From JAQTNA01 sp043743785 (GTDB lineage: Bacteria > Pseudomonadota > Gammaproteobacteria > Burkholderiales > Rhodocyclaceae): 64,000 nucleotides of DNA. Location: NCBI GenBank assembly GCA_043743785.1, contig JAYTVW010000038.1, forward strand, positions 1-64,000, read 5' to 3'. Below are positions 33,670-40,509 of the stretch, in pieces. The notes under the pieces were generated by a model. The model had not been told where the DNA came from, did not search any database, and was given only the letters and a program-made list of their open reading frames with translations. Position numbers and translations under genes: made by a program. How positions within the stretch are numbered: position 1 is the first letter of the stretch; every line of letters starts with the position of its first letter.

Positions 33670-34341
33670 TTACTGCAGCACCCCGAAGACCTTTTTCGCC
33701 AGGCTGCCAACGGCCTGGAGGGGATTGGCCCGGATGGCTTTTTCCTGTTCGGCGATCATGAGGAAGAGGCCATCCAGGGCCTTGTCGGTGACGTAGTCTT
33801 CCATGCTCTGCTGCTGCAGGCCGAAGCGCCGCGCCTGGTCCGCGAGCTGGTTGTATTGCGGCACCAGGCCCAGCTTGCCCACGGCCTTGACCACCACCGG
33901 GCGGAATTTGGCCCGCAGCGGGGTGGCGGTGCTGCGGCGGAAGTACTGGGTGGCCGCATCCTCTCCGCCGGTGAGCACGTCCTTGGCGTCCTGCACGCTC
34001 ATTTTCTTGACCGCATCCACCAACAGGGGTTTGGCCTGGGTGACGGCGCTCTCCGCCGCCCGATTCATGGTGGTCACCAGTTCGTCCGCCTGGGCGCCCA
34101 TGCCGAAACTGCGCATGAGGTTTTCCACCCGGGCCAGGTTCTCCGGCAGGGGAATCTTCACCTGGGGGTTGCCAAGGAAGCCATCGGTCTTGCCGAGTTT
34201 AAGTACCGCATTCACCGCGCCCTGGCTGAGGGCTTCCTTGAGGCCCCCCGCCGTGTCTTTTTCGCTCAAATCCCCCAGAGACAGTGCGGAGGCGGATGCC
34301 GAGATGACAAGGCCGACGAAAATGCCGAGAATGGCGCGCAT
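33670..34341 (-). CDS. DUF4197 family exported protein
   Basis: A 223-residue protein with a cleavable signal peptide (MRAILGIFVGLVISASASA). The mature part has the DUF4197 features: LSEKDTAGGLKEALSQGA at the start, NPQVKIPLPENLARVE in the middle, DAKDVLTGGEDAATQYFR, and a closing ALDGLFLMIAEQEKAIR helix. Family members are periplasmic or outer-membrane associated proteins of unknown function. I chose the ATG at 34339-34341, with GAGGAA upstream; a longer frame upstream lacks a signal peptide at its start. Its transcription probably stops at the palindrome just downstream. Confidence 0.88.
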   Translation of the reverse strand: MRAILGIFVGLVISASASALSLGDLSEKDTAGGLKEALSQGAVNAVLKLGKTDGFLGNPQVKIPLPENLARVENLMRSFGMGAQADELVTTMNRAAESAVTQAKPLLVDAVKKMSVQDAKDVLTGGEDAATQYFRRSTATPLRAKFRPVVVKAVGKLGLVPQYNQLADQARRFGLQQQSMEDYVTDKALDGLFLMIAEQEKAIRANPLQAVGSLAKKVFGVLQ

Positions 34342-34460
34342 TTTGATATTCCTCAGGAAAATACTCAGCCGGGAGGTGGCTTGGGGCAGGCAGCAGCCTA
34401 TAGGAGTTTCCCCCGCCATGCCAGCACTGGCTTGATCCGTGTATGGCAGGGGCGAGGAAC

Positions 34461-34490
34461 AAAAAAAATCCCGCCAATCGGCGGGAAATG
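34461..34490 (-). terminator. Intrinsic terminator on the minus strand
   Basis: Minus strand CCCGCC-GATT-GGCGGG followed by ATTTTTTTT. No adjacent minus-strand coding gene accounts for it. Confidence 0.85.
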
Positions 34491-34600
34491 ACTTTTGTCT
34501 GATCGGGAAACCTGAGGGGAGGCAGGTATCCCGGGACTTGAGCCAGAGGAGGGATTGCAAACGCAGGCAGAGATTAAGGCGTGAAACCTGTTACAGCTGT
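34461..34600 (-). ncRNA. Candidate C-rich small RNA
   Basis: On the minus strand a strong intrinsic terminator (34461-34490) is preceded by two further small hairpins (34528-34555 and 34510-34527) whose loops carry CCTCC and CCTCCCCT, resembling anti-Shine-Dalgarno sRNAs. No protein gene on this strand ends near the terminator. The 5' end and promoter are not defined; the upstream limit given is a guess. Confidence 0.4.
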
Positions 34601-34612
34601 AATCGTGTGTAA

Positions 34613-34657
34613 GGGAATGTGTTGCCACCCTTCGGTGGAACCATTCCCGTGTTTTTT
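34613..34657 (+). promoter_or_regulatory. Terminator-like hairpin in the leader of the HNH nuclease gene
   Basis: GGGAATG and CATTCCC enclose an inner stem CCACC-CTTC-GGTGG, followed by GTGTTTTTT. It ends 11 bases before the TTG start codon and could act as an attenuator or as the end of an upstream transcript. A perfect palindrome TTACAGCTGTAA lies at 34591-34602. Confidence 0.5.
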
Positions 34658-34668
34658 GGAGAACCAAA

Positions 34669-35133
34669 TTGTCCTATCTCAGAATCGCCGTGTCCCTGCT
34701 GACGCTGTCCCTGCCCCTGCTGGCCAGCGCCTTGCCCCTCAACCCGGACGTGCGTGCGGACACACTCGGCGCCACCATCTGCCAGGCGGGCTATACGCGC
34801 ACGGTGCGGCCGTCCACCACCTACACGAATGGCGTCAAGAGGAAGCTGATGCGGGAAGCCGGCCTCGACCCCGCCCTGGTCCGGGACTATGAGCTGGACC
34901 ACATCATTCCCCTGGCCCTGGGCGGCAGCCCCCGTGCCCTGGACAACCTCACGCTGCAGCCCTGGGAGGGAGAAGACGGCGCGAAGAAGAAAGACAAGCT
35001 GGAAGTGCGGCTGCAGAAGTGCGTCTGCGCGGGCGTGCTGGATCTGACGGAGGCGCAGGAGGCCATCAGCGCGGACTGGCAGGAAGCCGCCCGCCACTAC
35101 TCCCGCCTGCATTGCGGCAAGCGCCGGGGCTGA
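34669..35133 (+). CDS. Secreted HNH-type nuclease
   Basis: A 154-residue protein starting with TTG, with GGAGA 9 bases upstream. A signal peptide (RIAVSLLTLSLPLLASA) directs it to the periplasm. The HNH segment is YELDHIIPLALGGSP followed by DNLTLQPWEG, with two His and the Asn expected of the beta-beta-alpha metal fold; Cys pairs near both ends could form disulfides. Exported HNH proteins of this size degrade DNA outside the cytoplasm, for nutrient use or competition. The leader carries a terminator-like hairpin. Confidence 0.8.
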   Translation: MSYLRIAVSLLTLSLPLLASALPLNPDVRADTLGATICQAGYTRTVRPSTTYTNGVKRKLMREAGLDPALVRDYELDHIIPLALGGSPRALDNLTLQPWEGEDGAKKKDKLEVRLQKCVCAGVLDLTEAQEAISADWQEAARHYSRLHCGKRRG

Positions 35134-35137
35134 CGTC

Positions 35138-35329
35138 TCAGTACAAGATGGTGATGTCGTCGAAATCGAATTCAGCGAGTTCCAGCCCCGCGCCGTCGTC
35201 ATCCTTGCCCAGCCATTCTTCTTCCTGCAGCTGCTTCAGGTGGAAAACCGGGAAGGGCTGAAGGTGCGGGATGCGTCGCAGGGCTGCGTCGAGAAACCCC
35301 GGGGTCAATGTCTTCTGAATCAGGGCCAT
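35138..35329 (-). CDS. Small acidic hypothetical protein (63 aa)
   Basis: Starts MALIQKTLTPGFLDAALRRI and ends in a strongly acidic tail (ELAEFDFDDITILY). An AGGAGA sits 8 bases before the ATG. It converges on the HNH nuclease gene with only 4 bp between the stops. No family recognised; a longer frame upstream would run antisense through the next gene and is rejected. Confidence 0.55.
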   Translation of the reverse strand: MALIQKTLTPGFLDAALRRIPHLQPFPVFHLKQLQEEEWLGKDDDGAGLELAEFDFDDITILY

Positions 35330-35528
35330 GGCGTCCGTCTCCTGGGGGCTTGTATATGGCACCCACTGTAGCGGGGACAGGAAAACCCGCCCGTGAAGTA
35401 GGTCACGAATAGCCTTCCGGGGATACGCCGCGAAAGAGATAGTGCGGAGCCAGGTCAACCCCGGCGGAGGCTGCGCGTTTCTAATCCCGTAGGTAGTGCA
35501 ATACCCCAACCCCCGAATGGAGAAAAAC

Positions 35529-35750
35529 ATGAAAAAACTGACCCTGTTGTGCGCATCCCTGCTGGCCCTGTCCGGCGCCGCCTTCGCCCAAATGCCCGCC
35601 CCCGCCGCTGCCCCGGCACCCATGGTCCAGGCTGCCCCGGCTCCCCAGGCCATGCCGGAACGCCCAGTCAAGAAGCACAAGACCATGAAGAAGCATTCCC
35701 ACAAGAAGCATCATCACCACAAGCGTCACGCCAAGAAGGCCGCCATGTAG
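35529..35750 (+). CDS. Exported His/Lys-rich small protein
   Basis: A 73-residue protein with a signal peptide (MKKLTLLCASLLALSGAAFA), an Ala/Pro-rich middle and a C-terminal block of alternating Lys and His (residues 47-72). Such tails suggest metal binding or an acid-stress role, as in Asr-like proteins, but there is no sequence match that proves it. GGAGA lies 6 bases before the ATG. A bidirectional terminator follows. Confidence 0.72.
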   Translation: MKKLTLLCASLLALSGAAFAQMPAPAAAPAPMVQAAPAPQAMPERPVKKHKTMKKHSHKKHHHHKRHAKKAAM

Positions 35751-35783
35751 TGGTCGCCTGACGCCTTCGGGCGTCATGGTTGG

Positions 35784-35828
35784 AAAAAAATGAGGGTGGA
35801 GGGCTTTGGCCTCCTACCCTCATTTTTT
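35784..35828. terminator. Bidirectional intrinsic terminator
   Basis: An A-tract, a stem of TGAGGGT/GGAGG with CCTCC/ACCCTCA and a T-tract, one bulged base. A second small hairpin GACGCC-TTCG-GGCGTC precedes it. Confidence 0.88.
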
Positions 35829-36046
35829 TGCCACTGGAGGGCGGTGCTCTGTAGATACTCTGTTCGTCGTCCAGTTATTTCAGGCTTGCGAAGCCCTCTC
35901 CCCCTCACCATAAAATTTCCCGAACCCCTTTTGCCCCGGACAATGGCGTAAACCCCACAACCGCCGACGGACCCATCCCGCTGATTCAAAAGGCCTCCCC
36001 GCCTGGCATCCGTCTTGCATCGGCCTTTCCTTCTGGAGGAATGCCG

Positions 36047-37423
36047 ATGAAAACTTATCTCGACTGGTCCGCCTACGACACCTACGGCCTGGGGGACGCC
36101 TACGCCGGAATTCCGGCCACCGGGGGCAACTACGCCAAGGCCGTGGCGGTGTGTATGAACAACCGCCAGTGCCAGCGGGAAGGCAAGGGAGTCATGTGCC
36201 CCAGCTACCGCATCAGCGGCGACCCGGCCCATTCCACCCAGGCCAGGGTGCTGGCTTTCAAGGCGGCCCTGAACGGCGAACTGGGGGACGCGCCCTTCCT
36301 GCATCCAAAGCTCGCGGAAGCCATGGATCTCTGCGTGTCCTGCAAAGGCTGCAAGAAGGAATGTCCCAGCGCCGTGGACATGACGCTCATCAAGACCGAA
36401 TACCTGGCCCAGCGGAACGCCGTTGCCGGCGTACCCCGCCGCGCCCGGCTCTTCGCCGCACTACCGCGCTGGCTGCACCGCCGCCGCGACCTTGTGCGTA
36501 CCTTGGTGAAGCTGCACAAGCACTGGCCGGCCCTGGCGAAGCTGGGGGAGAAGTTCCTGGGCATCAGCGCCCGGCGGCGTATCGCCGAGCCCACAGCCCG
36601 TGCCTGGACGCCGCCCACTCCCGCCACCAGCAGCGCACGAGGCCCAGTGTTGCTGTTCGTGGACACATTCACCCATCACTTCGAGCCGGAAATCGCCGAG
36701 GCCGCCCTGGCGGTGCTGGCGGCCGGGGGCTATGCGGTGCAGGTTCTGCAAGCGGCGGCCACGGACGCGGAAGCTTCCCGCCCCCTCTGCTGCGGACGTA
36801 CCTATTTGTCCAACGGCATGGTGGAAGAAGCCCGGGCGGAGGCCCAACGGGTCATGGCGGCCCTGGCCCCTGCCATCGCCGCCGGCATCCCGGTGGTGGG
36901 CCTGGAACCCTCGTGCCTGCTGGCCCTGCGGGATGAGTTCTACAGTCTGGGGCTGGGTGGGGAGCAGGTGGCCAAACTGGGCAAGCAGGCCTTCCTGTTG
37001 GAGGAGTTCCTCATGCGGGAAATGAACAAGGGCCTGAAACTGCCCCTGAAACCCATCCACCGCGCCAAGGCCCTGGTGCATGGCCATTGCCACCAGAAGG
37101 CCTTCGGTGCCATGAAGTCCGTGAAGAAGGTACTCGGGGCCATTCCGGACTTCGAATTCGACATCGTGGACGCCAGTTGCTGCGGCATGTCCGGTAGTTT
37201 TGGCCTGGAGGCCGAGCACTTCGAAGCCTCCATGCAGATGGGGGAACTGGCCCTCTTGCCGGCTGTCCGCGCCCTGGCCGCCGACGCCCCCGTCATCGCC
37301 GACGGCTTTTCCTGCCGCCATCAGATCCAGGACGGTACCAGCCGCCGGGCGATGCACGTGGCGCTACTGCTCAGGGAGGCCCTGGCGCTTCCGGATGCAA
37401 CCCTTGCCCCCAAACCCGAGTAA
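36047..37423 (+). CDS. Iron-sulfur oxidoreductase subunit (GlpC/GlcF-like, CCG domains)
   Basis: A 458-residue protein. Near the N terminus lie Cys in CMNNRQCQREGKGVMCPS and, around residues 98-110, CVSCKGCKKECP, the ligands of two [4Fe-4S] clusters. The C-terminal half has two CCG repeats, CCGRTYLSNG and SCCGMSGSFGLEAEH, as in heterodisulfide reductase subunit B, GlpC and GlcF. Such subunits accept electrons from a flavin dehydrogenase and pass them to quinone. In close relatives this half is fused to a D-lactate/2-hydroxyacid FAD domain; here it is separate and no FAD subunit adjoins it. GGAGGA 6 bases before the ATG at 36047 decides the start over the ATG at 36041. Confidence 0.85.
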   Translation: MKTYLDWSAYDTYGLGDAYAGIPATGGNYAKAVAVCMNNRQCQREGKGVMCPSYRISGDPAHSTQARVLAFKAALNGELGDAPFLHPKLAEAMDLCVSCKGCKKECPSAVDMTLIKTEYLAQRNAVAGVPRRARLFAALPRWLHRRRDLVRTLVKLHKHWPALAKLGEKFLGISARRRIAEPTARAWTPPTPATSSARGPVLLFVDTFTHHFEPEIAEAALAVLAAGGYAVQVLQAAATDAEASRPLCCGRTYLSNGMVEEARAEAQRVMAALAPAIAAGIPVVGLEPSCLLALRDEFYSLGLGGEQVAKLGKQAFLLEEFLMREMNKGLKLPLKPIHRAKALVHGHCHQKAFGAMKSVKKVLGAIPDFEFDIVDASCCGMSGSFGLEAEHFEASMQMGELALLPAVRALAADAPVIADGFSCRHQIQDGTSRRAMHVALLLREALALPDATLAPKPE

Positions 37424-37426
37424 ATC

Positions 37427-37969
37427 ATGAAAAAGCAAACCATGACCGTGAAGAAGCGCCCGAGCCTCAAGCCCCGCACCATCGGGGTGGTTCGCACCGA
37501 TGCGGACGGCTTCGCCGACAATACCGCCAAGGCCCTCGTCATCCTGGAACTGTCGCGCCGGGAAATCGACAGCGGCAACATTGCCGGCGCCCTGGAAAGG
37601 CTGCATGTGCTGACCGACAGCGCGGAAAATGTGCTGCGCTACAAGGCGTCGCTGATCTTCCAGGTCACGGGCTATGACGCGGACTCGCGGGAGCTGCCGG
37701 AGATTCCCGCCGTGCGGCAGTTCTTCCAGGCCCTGGTGGCGGAATGGCCCCACTGGTTCTGGTTCCTGCCGCCCCACGTGGGCCTGGAGGAACTGCTGCT
37801 GTCGCTGCTCTGCCCGGTCACCGTCGTGCGGGGTCCGAAGGGGCTTTGCCGGGTCGACTTCAATGATCCGGCGGACCGCGTGCGGGCCTGGGAGGACTTG
37901 CAGGCTCGCACGCAAGCCCTCTTCCTTGCCTATGCCATCCCCCAGGAAGCGGCAGACTTTAGGCCTTAA
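37427..37969 (+). CDS. Hypothetical protein (180 aa)
   Basis: Starts 3 bases after the Fe-S protein stop, so it is probably co-transcribed with it. The N terminus is basic (MKKQTMTVKKRPSLKPR); the middle holds helical repeats such as ALERLHVLTDSAENVLRYKA; the aromatic segment VAEWPHWFWFLPPHVGLEEL near residues 102-121 is striking. No signal peptide or membrane helix. I do not recognise a family. A repeat element follows it. Confidence 0.68.
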   Translation: MKKQTMTVKKRPSLKPRTIGVVRTDADGFADNTAKALVILELSRREIDSGNIAGALERLHVLTDSAENVLRYKASLIFQVTGYDADSRELPEIPAVRQFFQALVAEWPHWFWFLPPHVGLEELLLSLLCPVTVVRGPKGLCRVDFNDPADRVRAWEDLQARTQALFLAYAIPQEAADFRP

Positions 37970-37990
37970 TCCTTAAAAAGGCAGTTGACT

Positions 37991-38118
37991 AAACGCCGAG
38001 GCGCAGAGGCGCCGAGAAAACAAAGACATGGCAAAGAATTTGGCCTTCACCAAATGGGTGAAGCGCGTTACGTTGCCAAGTTCTTGTTTTTCCTCTGCGT
38101 CTCGGCGTCTCGGCGTTT
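37991..38118. repeat. MITE-like imperfect inverted repeat
   Basis: About 128 bp. The ends AAACGCCGAG and CTCGGCGTTT are inverted, and both arms contain CGCAGAG/CTCTGCG modules, a motif seen in many proteobacterial intergenic repeats. No coding potential. Confidence 0.65.
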
Positions 38119-38136
38119 CAAACAGAGTTTTTTAGG

Positions 38137-38943
38137 ATGAAAAAGCCACAGCGGGGCGCTTCCATGACAAACAGTCTGAGGGTATTTTCCGCTCCCTTGT
38201 GGCCCGTCCGCCAAAGCAGGCGCCCGCTCCTCGGCATCATCGGCATCTTTCTGGTCAGCCTTGCCGCAGCCGACGCCGGGGCTGCCAGTCACGAGCCGCC
38301 TGGCCCCTCGCCGGCACTGCCTGCCGCCCATGAGCTTTCTCGCGCTGCTGATTTTGAAGCGGAATCTGTGTCCGCAGAAGCGAGGCACCTGACCAACTGG
38401 GTTCTGCATTCGGAGAACAACAAGGGCATGCCGTTTGTGATTGTGGACAAGGCGAACGCCAAGGTCTTTCTGTTCAGTGGCAATGGGCGACTGCGGGGGG
38501 CGGCTCCCGCGCTTCTGGGCTTGGCCCGGGGCGACGATTCCGTACCTGGCATCGGTGACCGCAAGCTGTCAACTATTCTCCCGGAGGAACGCACGACCCC
38601 GGCGGGGCGCTTCGTCGCTGCACTGGGCCCCAATCTTCTGGGGCAGACCGTGCTCTGGGTAGACTACGACGCCGCCATCTCCCTGCATCGGGTGTTGACC
38701 AGCAAACCCGAGGAGCGCCGCCTGGAGCGCTTGCGCTCAGCGAGTCCCCTCGAGCATCGCATCACCTACGGCTGCATCAATGTGCCGGCAAGGTTCTACG
38801 ACAAGCTGGTGCGGCCGACTTTTTCCCGGACGAACGGCATCGTCTATGTGCTGCCGGAAACCCGCTCCGCCCGAAAGGAGTTCGCCTCCTACGACCCGGC
38901 GTTATTGGATGGGAAAGCTTCGGGAAATAACCGGCCTCAGTGA
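38137..38943 (+). CDS. L,D-transpeptidase (YkuD-like) exported protein
   Basis: A 268-residue protein with a basic N terminus and hydrophobic segment (LLGIIGIFLVSLAAA, residues 31-45) serving as signal or anchor. The catalytic segment HRITYGCINVPARFYD (His207, Cys213) matches the YkuD pattern H-x-x-S/T-x-G-C. Earlier, a V-D-K-x-N-A-K-V-F-L-F stretch and TPAGRFVA fit the YkuD beta core. It would form L,D crosslinks in peptidoglycan or attach proteins to it. Start uncertain: AGG directly abuts the ATG at 38137, and the ATG at 38164 has no clear site either. Confidence 0.75.
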   Translation: MKKPQRGASMTNSLRVFSAPLWPVRQSRRPLLGIIGIFLVSLAAADAGAASHEPPGPSPALPAAHELSRAADFEAESVSAEARHLTNWVLHSENNKGMPFVIVDKANAKVFLFSGNGRLRGAAPALLGLARGDDSVPGIGDRKLSTILPEERTTPAGRFVAALGPNLLGQTVLWVDYDAAISLHRVLTSKPEERRLERLRSASPLEHRITYGCINVPARFYDKLVRPTFSRTNGIVYVLPETRSARKEFASYDPALLDGKASGNNRPQ

Positions 38944-39033
38944 GTTTCTTTTCGTCAGATAGGAAGCCGTTCGCAACCGGTATCTCATCGTGGCCTTTGA
39001 ATTTCCTCTGCTGGGATATGCCGGGTAACCCCT

Positions 39034-40482
39034 TCAGGCTATCGTTCGAACTTTGGGCAGGCCGATACGGAACAGGGTTCCCTTCCCCTCTTCGCTGGAG
39101 ACCTCCAGCCGTCCGCCGTGGCGTTTGACGATGATGTCGTGGGATATGGACATGCCCAGGCCCGTGCCCTGGCCGACAGGCTTGGTGGTGAAAAAGGGTT
39201 CGAAAACCCGGCGACAGACTTCTTCCGGCATACCCTTGCCCGTGTCTTCGATCTCGAACCAGACAAAATCCCCTTCTTCCCGTGAGCGCAGGGTGATGCG
39301 GCCATATTTGACGATGGCCTGGGCGGCGTTGACCAGAATGTTCATGAAAACCTGCTGTATCTGGGAGGGGACGCAGGGCACCAGGGGAATCCGGCCCAGA
39401 TCCTGCACCAGCTCGGCCTTGTACTTGATTTCGTTCCACACCATGCTGAGGGTGCTGTCCAGGGCGGCGTTGAGATCGGCTTCCTGGAAGCCAAGCTCGT
39501 TCGTGCGGGAAAAGCCCTTCAAGTCCGCCACGATTTTCCGCACCCGGTCCAGTCCCTCCTGGGACTCCCGCAACAAGGCCGGCAGATCCTCCCGCAGGAA
39601 CGCCAGGTCGGCGTGCTGAGTTGCTGCCTCGATACAGCGGGGGTCGCCGGTTTCATGGGCAGCCATGAGAATGAACAACTGTTCCACGTAGGTCGTCAGC
39701 GTACCCAGGTTGGAACTGACGAAGCCGATGGGGTTATTGATTTCGTGGGCGACCCCGGCGGCCAGCTGGCCGATGGTGGCCATCTTGTCCGACTGGAGGA
39801 GTTGCCTCTCCGCCTGTTCGATTTTTTCCAGCAAGGACGCCAGGGCCTTGCGGTCGCTCTCCAGTTCCCGATTACGCAGGTTCAGCACCGCCGTGCGTTC
39901 CTCGATGCGGGCTTCCAGTTCCGTATTGGCACTGGCCAATGCGTCCCGCTGCAGTTCCAGGGCCTCATGGGCTTTCCGCTCTTCGGCGAGGGCCTGATCC
40001 CGCTGCCCCATGGCGCTGTGGGTGCGTAGGGAGGTGAGGACGGAGAAATAAATCTTGTCCGCCGTCAGCTCGGACTTCAGCCGGTAACCGTCGATCTCGT
40101 GGCGGGCAATCACCTCTCGTTGGGGGGCGTATCCGGGTTGCCCGGTGAGGAGGATGATCTGCACGCTATGACGTCCCAGATCCTCCCGTACGTAACGGAC
40201 CAGGTCCAGGCCGGCCTGCTCGGTTTCCATGACGACGTCCAGCAGTATGAGGGCGATATCCGGCAGGGCCACCAGCCATTGCCGGGCCTCGGCGGCGGAG
40301 TTCGCGTCTAGAATTTCCAGGCGCCGGCCGCAGGCCTCCATGCCCTGCAGCGCCAGACCCACGACCGCATGGATGTCCGGTTCGTCATCCACTACGAGCA
40401 CCTTCCAGGCGGGGGCGGGGGAGGGGGGCGGGATCTCCGGTTCGGGGGCGAACAGACCCAGGAATTCGTCCTGATTCATCAT
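39034..40482 (-). CDS. Receiver - histidine kinase protein
   Basis: A 482-residue soluble protein. The N-terminal tag FLGLFAPEPE is followed by a receiver domain (VVDDEPDIH, phospho-acceptor Asp82 in LLDVVME, and a KSEL segment). A coiled coil (150-230) leads to a HisKA domain with His246 in GVAHEINNPIG and a HATPase domain with NILVNAAQAIV, DTGKGM and GTGLGMSIS. Receiver-first kinases take a signal from an upstream kinase and modulate their own phosphorylation. It is the last gene of the corrinoid-linked operon, 27 bp after the hybrid kinase. There is no DNA-binding output domain. Confidence 0.88.
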   Translation of the reverse strand: MMNQDEFLGLFAPEPEIPPPSPAPAWKVLVVDDEPDIHAVVGLALQGMEACGRRLEILDANSAAEARQWLVALPDIALILLDVVMETEQAGLDLVRYVREDLGRHSVQIILLTGQPGYAPQREVIARHEIDGYRLKSELTADKIYFSVLTSLRTHSAMGQRDQALAEERKAHEALELQRDALASANTELEARIEERTAVLNLRNRELESDRKALASLLEKIEQAERQLLQSDKMATIGQLAAGVAHEINNPIGFVSSNLGTLTTYVEQLFILMAAHETGDPRCIEAATQHADLAFLREDLPALLRESQEGLDRVRKIVADLKGFSRTNELGFQEADLNAALDSTLSMVWNEIKYKAELVQDLGRIPLVPCVPSQIQQVFMNILVNAAQAIVKYGRITLRSREEGDFVWFEIEDTGKGMPEEVCRRVFEPFFTTKPVGQGTGLGMSISHDIIVKRHGGRLEVSSEEGKGTLFRIGLPKVRTIA

Positions 40483-40509
40483 GGTCTCTGTGTCTCCGCA
40501 AAGCCCTGC

